Positions 18,375 to 28,208 are shown, counted from the stretch's first letter. The stretch: DNA of 64,000 bases from Aquisphaera giovannonii (GCF_008087625.1 NZ_CP042997.1:8308001-8372000); one strand, 5' to 3'. Numbers and translations are program-made. The notes: a model not told the origin generated them from the letters alone.

Positions 18375-19250
18375 TCACGAAAGATGGCCCGAGAGGTGCC
18401 GCAGCTTCTCGGGGTTGCGCACCACGTAGATCGCCGCGATCCGGTCGCCGACGACGTGGAGCGCCGTGGTCTGGAGCGTGGCCCCTTCCTCGACGGTGAC
18501 GAACCCGGGCAGGCCGTTGATGAAGCCGACGTGGACGAGTCGCGACATGGACCGGTGGAAGAGCCGCGCCAGCGACTCGTGGAGCCGCAGGGCCGCGTCC
18601 ATGCCCTCGATCGGGCGCCCCACCGCCGTGACCTTGCCGCCGCCGTCGGCGTGCACGACCACGTCCTCCGCGAGCAGCGCCCTGAGCTCCTCCATGCGGC
18701 CCTGGCGACTGGCCGCGAAGAACGCCTGGGCGATCTCCAGCCCGCGTTCCGGGGCGACCGGGAAACGCGGCCTCGCCGCGCGGACGTGCGTCCGCGCCCG
18801 GCTCGCGAGCTGGCGGCACGCGGCCGGCCCCCGGCCGATCGTCTCCGCGACCTCGTCGAAGCCGATGCCGAAGACGTCGTGGAGCAGGAACGCGGCCCGC
18901 TCGAGCGGAGACAGCCTCTCCAGGGCGAGCAGGAGCGGCAGCGTGACGTCCTCGACCTCCTCTCCCGGGGCGTCGACGACCGGCTCGGGCAGCCACGGCC
19001 CGACGTAGGCCTCGCGGCGATGCCGGGCGGACTTGAGATGGTCGAGGCAGAGGCGCATCACGACCCGACTCAGGAAGGCGGCCGGCTCCAGGATCTCGCG
19101 CCGATCGGCCTCGAGCCAGCGGAGGAATGCATCCTGCACGACGTCCTCGGCGTCCGCGACCGACCCGAGCATCCGGTAGGCGACGCGGAGCAAGGCCGGC
19201 CGGTGCGGGTCGAACGCGTCGGCGGCGTCGCGGGCGGAATGATCGGCCAT
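18375..19250 (-). CDS. ECF41/SigJ-type sigma factor with SnoaL-like C-terminal domain
   Basis: 291 residues. Region 2 (PHRPALLRVAYRMLGSVADAEDVVQDAFLRW) and region 4 (LSPLERAAFLLHDVFGIGFDEVAETIG) are followed by a SnoaL/NTF2-like domain from about residue 180. The ECF41 hallmarks DGGGK (VVVHADGGGKVTAVGRP) and NGLPG are present; in that group the C-terminal domain both inhibits and assists the sigma core and no separate anti-sigma factor is needed. ATG at 19250 (MADHSARD) was preferred over an upstream in-frame start at 19364. Co-transcribed with the flavodoxin-like gene, probably its target. Confidence 0.88.
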   Translation of the reverse strand: MADHSARDAADAFDPHRPALLRVAYRMLGSVADAEDVVQDAFLRWLEADRREILEPAAFLSRVVMRLCLDHLKSARHRREAYVGPWLPEPVVDAPGEEVEDVTLPLLLALERLSPLERAAFLLHDVFGIGFDEVAETIGRGPAACRQLASRARTHVRAARPRFPVAPERGLEIAQAFFAASRQGRMEELRALLAEDVVVHADGGGKVTAVGRPIEGMDAALRLHESLARLFHRSMSRLVHVGFINGLPGFVTVEEGATLQTTALHVVGDRIAAIYVVRNPEKLRHLSGHLS

Positions 19251-19474
19251 CGTTCTGACCCGGGTCCCTCGTCCGGACGGACCGCCTCGACCCCGGCCGG
19301 ACCGATCCGGCGGGCGTGATCCGGAGAGGTTGACGAGGAGCGGCCGGCCGGTGTGACATGCCACGACGGTGGCGAGCCGCCGACCCTCCGATTATCCTCT
19401 CCGTGGAACACCACCTCGTCCGGGCCTGGGGCTGGGCCGGCGCGACAGGATTTCACACCGGGGAGACCCCACGA

Positions 19475-20485
19475 ATGCAATGCGCGAGGAACTTCGCCAT
19501 CGGAATCGCCCTGCTCGCATGGGCCGGCGGCGGCCGATCCGACGGCCAGACGCCGAAGCCGGCGGCGACCACCCCCAATCCGGACTCGCAATACCGGCTC
19601 GGTCCGGACTCGATGCCGCAGGAGGGCGTGCCGAAGGGGGAGATCCGCGGGCCGTTCACCCTGCCGAGCCAGGTGTATTCCGGCACCCAGCACACCTACT
19701 GGGTCTACGTCCCCGCGCAGTACGATCCGGCGAAGCCCGCCGCGCTGATGGTCTTCCAGGACGGCCAGGCGTTCAAGGACGAGAAGGGCGACATGCGGGC
19801 CCAGAACGTGATGGACAACCTGATCTATCGCCGCGAGATCCCGGTCATGATCGGCGTGTTCATCAACCCCGGCCGGCGCCCCGACCAGCCCGAGCCGACG
19901 CCCCGGAACTGGGGCGACCGCGACACCAACCGCCCGACCGAATACAACTCGCTCGACGACCGCTACGCGCGGGTGGTCACCGAGGAGCTGATGCCCGCCT
20001 TGAAGAAGGACTACGCCATCTCCGACGACCCGGAGATGCACGGCATCGGCGGGTCCAGCTCGGGCGCCATCGCGGCGTTCACCGTGGCGTGGGAGCGGCC
20101 GGACGCATTCCGCAAGGTGCTGAGCAACGTCGGCAGCTTCGTCAACATCCGGGGCGGCCACGCCTACCCGGACAAGATCCTGGCCGCGGAGAAGAAGCCG
20201 ATCCGCGTCTACCTCTGCGACGGCCGGAACGACAACCGGGGCCAGCGCCGGGGCAAGTACGACCCGACCTGGGACTGGTTCTATCAGAACGTCCGGATGA
20301 TGAAGGCCCTGACTCAGAAGGGCTACGACGTCAACTATGCATGGGGCATGAACGGCCACGGCCAGAAGTTCGGCGGGGCCATCCTCCCGGACATGATGCG
20401 ATGGCTCTGGCGTGACGGGCCGGTTTCCACCGACCCCGACGATGCGGCGGAGCGGAGCTTCCGCCCCGCCGCGAGGCGAGGGTGA
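19475..20485 (+). CDS. secreted esterase of the enterochelin-esterase (Fes/esterase D) type
   Basis: 336-residue alpha/beta hydrolase with a signal peptide (about 1-24). [25 protein letters not shown] at about residue 70 is the usual esterase D start of the fold, and [13 protein letters not shown] near residue 190 is the nucleophile elbow (GxSxG); NGHGQKF near the C-terminus gives the catalytic His. Many planctomycete relatives sit beside polysaccharide-active genes and may be carbohydrate esterases; siderophore hydrolysis is only one option. ATG at 19475 follows GGGGAG. Convergent with the PEP-CTERM gene, with a hairpin between. Confidence 0.8.
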   Translation: MQCARNFAIGIALLAWAGGGRSDGQTPKPAATTPNPDSQYRLGPDSMPQEGVPKGEIRGPFTLPSQVYSGTQHTYWVYVPAQYDPAKPAALMVFQDGQAFKDEKGDMRAQNVMDNLIYRREIPVMIGVFINPGRRPDQPEPTPRNWGDRDTNRPTEYNSLDDRYARVVTEELMPALKKDYAISDDPEMHGIGGSSSGAIAAFTVAWERPDAFRKVLSNVGSFVNIRGGHAYPDKILAAEKKPIRVYLCDGRNDNRGQRRGKYDPTWDWFYQNVRMMKALTQKGYDVNYAWGMNGHGQKFGGAILPDMMRWLWRDGPVSTDPDDAAERSFRPAARRG

Positions 20486-20503
20486 TCGCGGGGCGGCGGG
20501 GCG
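20462..20503. terminator. hairpin between convergent esterase and PEP-CTERM genes
   Basis: CGCCCCGCCGC (20462-20472) pairs with GCGGCGGGGCG (20493-20503): 11-bp stem, 20-base loop, no U-tract. It overlaps the esterase stop and ends at the stop of the facing gene, so it could act in both directions. Confidence 0.45.
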
Positions 20504-21166
20504 TCAGGCCAGCCGGACGCGCCGGCGGAGGCGGACCAGCCCGGCGCCGATCAGGCCCGTCGCCATCAGGAGCACGGCCGACGGCTCCGGGACCGCCGTC
20601 CCGCCGATCGCGTACCTCAGCTGGGCGATCGCGAAGCCGCCCGCCGCGGTGCTGACGACGACCCTGCTGATCGGCCCGGTCCCGGCGGTGACCGTCCCGG
20701 CGAAGAGCAGGGCGCCGGAGTTCCCGTCGACGTCTCGGGTGATCGAGCCGACCTCGTCCGCCCCGCTGTAGAAGGTCGCCGTGATCCCGAAGGCGCCGAA
20801 GGCGTCGGGCTGGGCTTCAAACCCGAAGGTCGAGAGCCCGGAGCTGAAATTCAGCGTCACCTGGCTCGGCCCCTGGGTCCACAGCACCCTGGGCGTGTCG
20901 CTCTCGGACTGGGGCGGCGACGACCAGGTCGTCCATCCGTCGGGGACGTCCAGGATCTCCATCGCGGTCGAGAACTGGACCGTGAGGGCGCCGTCGGAGA
21001 GCGAGGTGAGGGTGCTGAATTGGTCCCCGGTCACCTCGAGCTTCGTCGTCGAAGCCAGGTAGGCGGCGTCGGGATTCGGGATGGTCAGGAAGTCGGCACG
21101 CGATGCGCCGGGTGCCGCCAGGGCGATCGCAAGGAAGAACAGGGCCGAGCCTCGTCGCTTCATCAT
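20504..21166 (-). CDS. PEP-CTERM sorting-domain protein
   Basis: 220 residues: signal peptide (MMKRRGSALFFLAIALAAP, cut near residue 24), a beta-rich middle with Ser/Thr-rich strands, and a C-terminal PEP-CTERM tripartite tail (VPEPSAVLLMATGLIGAGLV then RLRRRVRLA). Such proteins are exported, anchored briefly and cut by an exosortase; no exosortase is in this window. The middle domain is not recognised. It could be an extracellular matrix or surface protein. Confidence 0.85.
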   Translation of the reverse strand: MMKRRGSALFFLAIALAAPGASRADFLTIPNPDAAYLASTTKLEVTGDQFSTLTSLSDGALTVQFSTAMEILDVPDGWTTWSSPPQSESDTPRVLWTQGPSQVTLNFSSGLSTFGFEAQPDAFGAFGITATFYSGADEVGSITRDVDGNSGALLFAGTVTAGTGPISRVVVSTAAGGFAIAQLRYAIGGTAVPEPSAVLLMATGLIGAGLVRLRRRVRLA

Positions 21167-21257
21167 TCACTCCTCGTGGTGGCCGGGGGCGCGGGATGCG
21201 TAGTTCCCCGGATTGGTCCCTCGGGTGTCGTTCCGCACTGCGCGACGCAGGGCGGTC

Positions 21258-22085
21258 TCAGCGGGGTGGGTCCCCTCGCATCGCCTCGGCGTCGTCGATG
21301 AGTCGACGCGCCAGGGCGGCCCGCTCCTTCGGGCTATCCGGATCATCGCGGACGGCCGCGAGGGAGGCCATCCTGCGCTCGCTCCACTGGTTGTCCGGCG
21401 GCGACGTGTCGACCAGGGCGTGGTCCGCGGCGAACCGCAACTCCAGAGGGGACGAGCGGTCGTCTCGCCACCGGTACAGCCGCTCCCGCGAGGAGCGCCT
21501 CAGCGGCGAGTCGGGGTCGCCGATCTTCGCCAGCCGGTCGACGGCCAGGGCGCGGAGGTAGGGCGGCTCGGACCAGTCGCCGGCGTACCGGCCGAGCTGA
21601 TCGGACCGACGCTCGAGGTCCGCCGTCGCCGAGACCTCGACGAGCCTCCGGACCGCCCCCGGACGGCGGTCCGGGCCGGGCCCGAAGACGAAGAAGGAGG
21701 AGCCATCCGGGGCCAGCGGCAGGTTGCGCCTGGGCGAGGCGAGGCGGCCGTCCCTCCGGGTGCCGACGAAGAGGGCGGTCCGCCCGATCCATCCGTCCGA
21801 AGGGCTCGCCATGAGCCCTCCCAGGCCGGTCGCCAGGTCGACGGTCATCTTCGATCCGGCCCCCCCCCGACCCGCCGCGGGCGTCGGATCCTCGCGGAGG
21901 ACTTGCCCGTCGTCCATGTCGATGGCCCACCGGTTCATGCCGCCTTGGCGCACGGCGGCGATCCTCCCCATGCCGCGGAGCCCGCCCCGGGGCAGGTCCA
22001 CCGGCGAATCCACCATCCTACCCCCCGCCGCCAGCGATGCGATCGCGACCATCATCCCACCCATCGACGGAACAACTGGTCGCAT
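21258..22085 (-). CDS. hypothetical protein, possibly exported
   Basis: 275 residues. ATG at 22085 (GGAGG upstream) gives MRPVVPSMGGMMVAIASLAAGG, a short hydrophobic start that may be a signal peptide. The rest is Arg/Asp-rich with many predicted helices (LVEVSATADLERRSDQLGRY, then SSRERLYRW) and could contain helical repeats. No family recognised. It lies just downstream of a broken surface-protein gene on the same strand. Confidence 0.5.
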   Translation of the reverse strand: MRPVVPSMGGMMVAIASLAAGGRMVDSPVDLPRGGLRGMGRIAAVRQGGMNRWAIDMDDGQVLREDPTPAAGRGGAGSKMTVDLATGLGGLMASPSDGWIGRTALFVGTRRDGRLASPRRNLPLAPDGSSFFVFGPGPDRRPGAVRRLVEVSATADLERRSDQLGRYAGDWSEPPYLRALAVDRLAKIGDPDSPLRRSSRERLYRWRDDRSSPLELRFAADHALVDTSPPDNQWSERRMASLAAVRDDPDSPKERAALARRLIDDAEAMRGDPPR

Positions 22086-22176
22086 GCCCGCTCGCCTCCA
22101 GACGGCATCCCGGTGGTCCGTCCGCATGCCCTGGGCTCGATGGCATCGCGGGGTTCCCCGACACCCGCCGCGGGCG

Positions 22177-22594
22177 TCAGCTGAAGGCGCTGCCGGCGAG
22201 CGCCTGGCTGGCGGTCGTGCCGTTGCGGATAGGGGCGGGCCGTGACGCTGACCGATGAGGAATCCCAATATCCCCCGCCGCCCGCGTCGTTCGCATTGTA
22301 CGAGTCCCCGGTGGAGAGGTCGAACTTGAACGCGATCTCGCAGTGCTCGCTGGCCGGCAACGTCGCGTAGGCCCCGTTTAGGACGGTGGGTTGCTGGTTC
22401 GTCTCGGCCCTGTGGGCGACGCCCATCGTCACCACATTGTCCTTGACGCTCCCCTCCCCGAGCGTGGTCCGGGTGAGCGACGGCACGATCCGGGTCTCGA
22501 GCTCCTCGATCCGGAGTCGGAGGCCCGCGGACCGTCTCCGCGCTCGAAGGATCCTGGGGGCGACGAACGCCTCGCGAAAGGTCGTAACCGGCAT
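22177..22594 (-). pseudogene. broken surface-protein gene with LExRxVPS-type N-terminal motif
   Basis: From ATG 22594 the frame gives an Arg-rich leader with RLRIEELETRIVPSLTRTT, the planctomycete export/anchoring motif usually starting large surface proteins, then DLSTGDSYNANDAGGGGYWD. After SVSVT the frame becomes nonsense-like, while the next frame reads PAPIRNGTTASQALAGSAFS and ends at TGA (22177-22179). The natural reading therefore needs a one-base frameshift near 22230. Either a young pseudogene or a sequencing error; even repaired it is only about 139 residues. Confidence 0.55.
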
Positions 22595-22673
22595 GGGGAT
22601 GCTCCCGCGTGTCGCAGACGAGGTGGGACCGGGGCGTCGCACCAATGACTCAGGGCATGCCCACAACGGAATG

Positions 22674-22740
22674 TGTTGCAGTAGATGGAGCCCGTCGCAA
22701 ATTTGCAACAAGATTCCACAAGGACACCCGACTTTTGTGG
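22674..22740. promoter_or_regulatory. two adjacent inverted repeats in an A+T-richer stretch
   Basis: TGTTGCA (22674-22680) pairs with TGCAACA (22704-22710), and CCACAA (22716-22721) with TTGTGG (22735-22740). The surrounding gap (22595-23018) has no gene. They may be operators for the broken surface-protein gene at 22594 or part of a terminator for the HINT gene. Confidence 0.35.
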
Positions 22741-23018
22741 ATGCTGGTGCAGGCCCCGGCGCGCGGGGTGCTTCCCGTGGCCGGCCGGAACAGGATCAGG
22801 CGTCGCCGGTTCGGGGGCGGCTCGAGGTCCGGCCCCGTCCCGAGTAGGGTACCATCGGCGGCCCGGCCGGACCAATGCGGGCGGCGTATGATGCGTCGAA
22901 TCATCTTTTCGAAGGCGAGATCGCCGACGACGTGCCGGTCCCGAGTCGAACCCGTGCGGGGCGGGACGCCCGTCGGTCGGTGCGACGGCGGGACGCGACG
23001 GGTCATGGCGGCATGGGC

Positions 23019-24884
23019 TCAGGGATTTGTCGCCACACCCGCGGCCGCGGGGACGGCGTCGAAGGGCGTCTCGACGGGCTCGACCATGCCGAAGTCATTC
23101 ACGAGGATGCCGCGGATGCCGACGAAGTAATCGCGGTTCCCCTGGACGTCCAGGTTGTAGATGGTCTGCCGGGCATCCGGCGTGACGGACTCGACGAGGC
23201 CGGAGCGGCCGGCCATCCTCAGCCGGTCGCCGGGCCTGAGGTCCCTCGCCATCGCCCACCCCATCCCGACCTTCCAGAACCTGTGGATGCCAGTCGCGAC
23301 GACGGCCTCGCCCGCGATGACGATCCGCAGCGTGTCCGCCGGGCCGTTGACGTGGATCCCCGTCACCGCGCGATAGCCCAGCGACCCATCCTTCAGGTTC
23401 TGCGAGAGCACGAGGTCGCCGACTCGGAGCGTCTCGATCGCCCGCGGGCCGCCCGCGGTATGGACGGGCGTCCCGGCGGCGAAGCAGCCGTGGTGGAACG
23501 TGGGGACGGTGACCTCGAAGCTCACCCCCGGCATCGTCTCGACGTCCTCATACGTCGGCTTGCTCGAGGGCGCCGACGACGAGACCAAGCCCAGCTCGTT
23601 CGCCCACCAGGAATTCCAGGATTCCGGATTCGGGCCGTCGTCGCGGCCGGTGAGCGTCCGGAGGATCGGCAGGGCGCGGTCGTTGACCGTCCGGATGGCG
23701 GCGTTCGTCTTCTCGAGTTGAGCCGCGTCGTCTTCCATCCTCCGGTCCACGGCCATGGCCCGCCGGATCGTCTCCTGCCTGGCGAGTTGCTCTTCCATCG
23801 CATTCTTCGAAGCCACGAGTCGATCCACCGCGGCCACGTCGAGATTGCGACCGGGCGGGAAGTTGACGGCGTGCGACTCGGGCCGCGGCATGTCCGGGTA
23901 GCGGTAGGTCTTCCGGAGGTCGAACGCCACCCCGTCGACGAGCAACCGGCCCGTCGTCCCCGGGCCGTCGCCCGGGATCACCTTGTACTTGAAGGGACGG
24001 CGGAGGAGGCCGATGAGAGTGCCGATCACCTCGCCCGGATCCCGGAAGAGGAGGGCGGACGAGGCCCGGTCACGGACCGACCGGAATGGGCTGAGAATCG
24101 CCAGCGAGACCAGGGCGTCGGACGCCCTCGGCCCGGAAATCCGTCCCAGGGCCTGGGCCGCCGCCTGCTGGAGCGTCTCCCCGCCCGACGCCAGGACGAG
24201 GAGGATCGACGGCACCGCACGGGGGTCGGTGATCGCCATCAACTCCTTCCGCGCCTTCTCGCGACGATCCGCGTCCCGGTGGGATAGCCCGTCCCGCAGC
24301 CTCTCCAGCCGGGGCCGCCAGGACCTGTCGGCCTTCTTCTGGGCCGCGGCCTCGGCCTTCTCCGCGGCGGCGTCTTCGGGGCGTACCCACCGGCCGCCCT
24401 GCTTCTGATAGCCGAGGTGCCGCCACGCCGATTCCTTCGACGGGTCGAGCTGGATCGCGACTCGGTAATGGGCGCGGGCCTGCTCCTCCAGGCCGTTCTT
24501 CGAGCACCAGTCGGCCAGACGCACCTGCGCGTCGGCCTTCGTCGGCGTGGCCGCCCGTCTCGCCAGGTATTCTCGCTCCCTGGCCTTGCGATCCGGCTCC
24601 ACCCCGGCCGCGGCGCCATCGGGTCGCAGCCATCGGCCGCGGACCTCGACGAGCCCCATCAGGGCCCGGGCCAGGGCATTGCCGGGGTCGATTGCGACGG
24701 CCCGGGCCAGGTGGATCAGCCGCTCGGCCTCCCGGCCCTCGGCCTCGCACCCGAGGGCCTTCCGGACCAGCTCGTCCGTCTCGGACTGGTGCGGCCTGGA
24801 GGCTGATGCAGCGTGGCCCCCGGGGACGTCGCCCGCGAACGCGAGGCACGAGAGCGAGAGCCAAAGCGGAGCAAGCATGGTCAT
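23019..24884 (-). CDS. TPR/HEAT-repeat protein with C-terminal HINT domain
   Basis: 621 residues. A signal peptide (LAPLWLSLSCLAFAGDV) is followed by TPR-like helices (about 30-190: EAERLIHLARAVAIDPGNAL, EQARAHYRVAIQLDPSKESA), HEAT-like repeats (about 200-330: DPRAVPSILLVLASGGET), a linker, and a pretoxin-type HINT domain at about 466-595. That domain begins with GCFAAGTPVHTAGG, the HINT Cys plus GTPV block, includes the VVATGIHRFW block (TxxH motif) and ends with GNRDYFVGIRGILVND. Family members cleave themselves at the Cys or release a C-terminal payload; here only about 26 residues follow, so there is no toxin domain. ATG at 24884 was chosen. Same strand as the dehydratase upstream. Confidence 0.8.
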   Translation of the reverse strand: MTMLAPLWLSLSCLAFAGDVPGGHAASASRPHQSETDELVRKALGCEAEGREAERLIHLARAVAIDPGNALARALMGLVEVRGRWLRPDGAAAGVEPDRKAREREYLARRAATPTKADAQVRLADWCSKNGLEEQARAHYRVAIQLDPSKESAWRHLGYQKQGGRWVRPEDAAAEKAEAAAQKKADRSWRPRLERLRDGLSHRDADRREKARKELMAITDPRAVPSILLVLASGGETLQQAAAQALGRISGPRASDALVSLAILSPFRSVRDRASSALLFRDPGEVIGTLIGLLRRPFKYKVIPGDGPGTTGRLLVDGVAFDLRKTYRYPDMPRPESHAVNFPPGRNLDVAAVDRLVASKNAMEEQLARQETIRRAMAVDRRMEDDAAQLEKTNAAIRTVNDRALPILRTLTGRDDGPNPESWNSWWANELGLVSSSAPSSKPTYEDVETMPGVSFEVTVPTFHHGCFAAGTPVHTAGGPRAIETLRVGDLVLSQNLKDGSLGYRAVTGIHVNGPADTLRIVIAGEAVVATGIHRFWKVGMGWAMARDLRPGDRLRMAGRSGLVESVTPDARQTIYNLDVQGNRDYFVGIRGILVNDFGMVEPVETPFDAVPAAAGVATNP

Positions 24885-25028
24885 TGCCCTCTCGAAGGAC
24901 CTCGCCGCGGCCCTCGCCCGGGGCCCGCGCATCGACGGGAGGCCGGGGGCCATGGGAATTGAACCGCGGCGGCGAGATCTGGTATCGCGGCCGGGCGGGA
25001 TTTGCCGGTCCGCGGACCCCATCTCGGA

Positions 25029-27041
25029 TCACGGCGTGCGTTCATCCCGCGGAGTGCCGGAGCGCCCGAGCGTCGCGATGATCAGCTTCGGGTCGTACAC
25101 GCAGCCGCCCCAGGTCCCGCCGGCGACGTTCTGGAGCGCCGCCCAGAGCCGGGTGTCCTCCGGGAGGCTCGGATCCGGCGAGAGGTCGGGGTGCGGGGAT
25201 CGCGAGGCCAGCACCCGCGCGCCCTCCTCGGGGTCGAAGGCCCGCCCCTCGGCGCCGACGACGTCGATCGAGCCCTCCAGGCGGATCCGATCGACGACGA
25301 TCCGGATGGTGTCGCCGTCGCGGACCTTCCCGAGCGGCCCGCCGGCGAGGGCCTCCGGGCTGACGTGGCCGATGCAGGCGCCCGTGGAGACTCCGGAGAA
25401 CCGCGCGTCGGTCACGACCGCGACGTGCTTGCCGAAGGAGAGGTGCCTCAGGGCGGCCGTGATCTCGTAGATCTCCTCCATCCCGGCCCCCATCGGCCCG
25501 CGGCCCATCAGGACCAGCACGTCGCCGGGCCGGATCGGCCGGGGCCCCTGCCCCTTGATGGCCTCGATCGCCGCGTGCTCGCGCGTGAACACCCGGGCCG
25601 GGCCGATCTTCCGATAGACGCCGTCGGCGTCCGCCAGGGTCGGGTCGATGGCCGTGCTCTTGATCACCGAGCCGAGCGGCGCGAGGTTCCCGCGCGGGAA
25701 CGTCACGGTGCTCGTCAGCCCCTTCTCCCGGGCGCGGGCGGGGCTCATCATCACGTCGTCCGGGTCGACGCCGTCCTCGCGATGCAGCAGGTCGCGGAGC
25801 CGGGCCCGCCGGTCGGACGATTCCCACCAGTCGAGCGTCCGCGCCAGGGGCTCCCCGGTGACCGTGAGTGCGGACTCGTCGAGCAGGCCGAGCGCCCGGA
25901 GGTGGAGCATCACCTCGGGAACGCCCCCGGCGAGGTAGGCGCGGACGGTCGGGTGGTACTGCGGACCGTTGGGCAGCACGCTGACGAGCCGCGGCACCTT
26001 CAGGTTGACCTCGTGCCAGTCCTCGACGACCGGACGCCGGAGCCCCGCGGCGTGGGCGATCGCCGGGATGTGTAGCAGCAGGTTGGTCGAGCCCCCGAAC
26101 GCGGCGTGGACGACCATGGCGTTGCGGATCGAGGCGTCGGAGAGGATATCCCTCGACTTCAAGCCCCGCGCGGCGAGGTTCACGAGCGCCCGGGCCGACC
26201 GCCTCGCCACGTCCTTCCAGATCGGCTGGCCGGAGGGGACCAGCGCGGAGTGGGGCAGCGCCATGCCCAGCGCCTCGACGACGACCTGCGAGGTCGCGGC
26301 GGTCCCCAGGAACTGGCAGCCGCCGCCGGGCGTGGCGCAGGCCCTGCATCCCAGCGAGGCGGCCTCCTCCAGGCTCAGCTCGCCGTGGACGTACCGGGCG
26401 CCGATGGTCTGGATCTTGCCGGCGTCCTCGCCCTCGCGGGGCGGCAGCGTGACGCCGCCGGGGACCATCACCGAGGGCAGGTCGCGGAGGCCGGCGAGCG
26501 CCATCGCCATCGCGGGGACGCCCTTGTCGCAGGTCGCCACGCCGAGCACCCCCTTCCGCCTGGGCAGCGAGCGGGCCAGGCGGCGGAAGACGATCGCCGC
26601 GTCGTTGCGATAGGGCAGGCTGTCCATCATCCCGGCCGTCCCCTGGGTGCGGCCGTCGCACGGGTCCGACACCATGCCCGCGAAGGGGACGACGTCGAGC
26701 GCCTTCAGCTCCTCCGCGGCCTCCTGCACGAGGAGCGAGATCTCCCAGTGCCCGGTGTGGTAGCCGAGCGCGACGGGGGTCCCGTCCGGCGCCCGCAGGC
26801 CCCCCTGTGTGCTCAGGATCAGGTACGGGTCGCGGGCGACGCTCGGCGCGTCCCAGCCCATGCCGGCGTTCTGGCTGAGGGCGAACAGGTCGCCGGACGG
26901 CCAGGTCCGGAGCATCTCGTCGGTCAGCGGCAGCGAGCCGCCGGGCCCGTCCGCCTTCGTCCGCACCGCCTCCAGGACCTCGGCCGGCGTCTCGAGGATC
27001 GATCCCAGGTCTTCCTTCGCCCCGCCCTTCGTCTTCGCCAT
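25029..27041 (-). CDS. IlvD/Edd-superfamily dehydratase, YjhG/YagF type
   Basis: 670-residue iron-sulfur dehydratase, probably acting on a sugar acid (YjhG/YagF are xylonate dehydratases). Cluster-ligand cysteines appear in [19 protein letters not shown] and [33 protein letters not shown] and the C-terminal [20 protein letters not shown] are superfamily blocks. ATG at 27041 (MAKTKGG) has GAGGTCC upstream; the longer in-frame start at 27161 adds only low-similarity sequence. The neighbour downstream is the HINT protein, unrelated by function. Exact substrate is inference. Confidence 0.9.
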   Translation of the reverse strand: MAKTKGGAKEDLGSILETPAEVLEAVRTKADGPGGSLPLTDEMLRTWPSGDLFALSQNAGMGWDAPSVARDPYLILSTQGGLRAPDGTPVALGYHTGHWEISLLVQEAAEELKALDVVPFAGMVSDPCDGRTQGTAGMMDSLPYRNDAAIVFRRLARSLPRRKGVLGVATCDKGVPAMAMALAGLRDLPSVMVPGGVTLPPREGEDAGKIQTIGARYVHGELSLEEAASLGCRACATPGGGCQFLGTAATSQVVVEALGMALPHSALVPSGQPIWKDVARRSARALVNLAARGLKSRDILSDASIRNAMVVHAAFGGSTNLLLHIPAIAHAAGLRRPVVEDWHEVNLKVPRLVSVLPNGPQYHPTVRAYLAGGVPEVMLHLRALGLLDESALTVTGEPLARTLDWWESSDRRARLRDLLHREDGVDPDDVMMSPARAREKGLTSTVTFPRGNLAPLGSVIKSTAIDPTLADADGVYRKIGPARVFTREHAAIEAIKGQGPRPIRPGDVLVLMGRGPMGAGMEEIYEITAALRHLSFGKHVAVVTDARFSGVSTGACIGHVSPEALAGGPLGKVRDGDTIRIVVDRIRLEGSIDVVGAEGRAFDPEEGARVLASRSPHPDLSPDPSLPEDTRLWAALQNVAGGTWGGCVYDPKLIIATLGRSGTPRDERTP

Positions 27042-27205
27042 GGATGGACCTCGACCCTCGAGAGGAAACTCTTCTCGCCCCTTCCCCATCATCTCGGGAT
27101 CGCGGCCGGCGGGCAACGGACAGGCCCGGCGCGTGAGTTGCACGCAGGATCGGGGTTCCACTCGTGAACGGACGCGGAGACGCTCAAACCAGAAGGAGAC
27201 GCATC

Positions 27206-27664
27206 ATGGATCGCAGACAACTCCTGGGACTGGCGGCCGCCGGCTCGACCGCCCTGCTGGCCACCGGCGGCGGGGCCGCGAGGGCCGACGACGACAAGGG
27301 CGAGCACAAGGGGCACCACCACGACGAGCACCTCCGCATCCTGGGCGAGTGCGTCCGGGCCTGCAACGAGGCCTCGCACCATTGCCTGGAGGAGCTCAAG
27401 AAGTCGCAGTCCGAGCACCGCGAGCACCACGCCATGGCGCACGAACTGGCCATGGACTGCCAGGACTTCTGCGTCCTCGCCGCGAAGCTGATGGCCCGGC
27501 ACAGCCCGCTCGCCGCGTACTCGCACCAGGCCTGCGCCGAGGCCTGCCGCTGCTGCGCCGAGGAGTGCGAGAAGGGGACGGACGAGGTCATGAAGACGTG
27601 CGCGGAGAAGTGCCGCGACTGCGAGAAGGTGTGCCGCGAGATGTCCAAGAGGAACACGGCCTGA
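27206..27664 (+). CDS. four-helix-bundle, Csp-like copper-binding protein
   Basis: 152 residues. The leader MDRRQLLGLAAAGSTALLA is a twin-arginine signal, then a His-rich segment (HKGHHHDEH) and a Cys-rich helical bundle with 14 cysteines spaced i/i+3/i+4 (ECVRACNEASHHC, MDCQDFC, QACAEACRCCAEEC, TCAEKCRDCEKVC). This matches the copper-storage protein (Csp1) pattern, where Cys thiolates line the bundle and bind many Cu(I). Tat export implies a periplasmic role. ATG at 27206 follows AGAAGGAGA. A copper-responsive regulator is not visible nearby. Confidence 0.85.
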   Translation: MDRRQLLGLAAAGSTALLATGGGAARADDDKGEHKGHHHDEHLRILGECVRACNEASHHCLEELKKSQSEHREHHAMAHELAMDCQDFCVLAAKLMARHSPLAAYSHQACAEACRCCAEECEKGTDEVMKTCAEKCRDCEKVCREMSKRNTA

Positions 27665-27704
27665 CTCGCCGCCCGCTTCCGCGGTATGCCGGCGCGGCGG
27701 CGAG
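27665..27704 (+). terminator. hairpin after the Csp-like gene
   Basis: CTCGCCGCC (27665-27673) pairs with GGCGGCGAG (27696-27704), 9-bp stem with a 22-base loop starting directly after the stop. No U-tract, so moderate support only. Confidence 0.35.
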
Positions 27705-28142
27705 GGGCCGCCGGCCGGCCGAAGTCTTGGCCCGCCGGCTGCGACCGCACGCGGGGCTTGCGAGTCCGAGCCCCGCAAGAGCTTCCCACCCTCGTCATCC
27801 CATCGAAGTCCTCCCTTCAGGACAGATGGCCTCACCCTAGCATTTGCTCTCCTTCTGAGAGCAACCGAGCCTCGCACTCCATCGACGCGGGCGGGCGTCG
27901 AGTGGAGGCACGCGGCGACAGTCGTGCGGCCCCGATCGATTGTCGGTGTGCCTGCCCGACTCACCCCTTCGCCTCGTCCCGAGACGCCTGGCGCCCACAG
28001 GCCAGCCGACGTTCCATGTCCCTGAAGACTTCGGGGCACGTCTCGCAGTCCTCGATCGTCACACTCTGGCCGACGGCCCGCGGTGGAACGGGGCCGCCGA
28101 GACGGCTCGCCGGGTCGGGGCGACTCCAATCCGTCCTGAATG
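27705..28142. other. intergenic region with perfect hairpin
   Basis: 438 bases without a supported gene. TTGCTCTC-CTTCT-GAGAGCAA (27844-27864) is a perfect 8-bp stem with a 5-base loop, without a T-tract on either side, so an operator or RNA hairpin rather than a classic terminator. Confidence 0.4.
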
Positions 28143-28171
28143 TTGACCTTCATCACCAGGAAACGTAAGAT
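28143..28171 (+). promoter_or_regulatory. sigma-70-like promoter of the cysH operon
   Basis: -35 TTGACC (28143-28148), 17-base spacer, -10 TAAGAT (28166-28171), predicting a transcript start near 28178, about 31 bases before the cysH ATG. The stretch is A+T-richer than its flanks. Confidence 0.6.
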
Positions 28172-28208
28172 TGCCCCTGAAACAGGTCCGGTCTGGGAGC
28201 CGAAAGCC

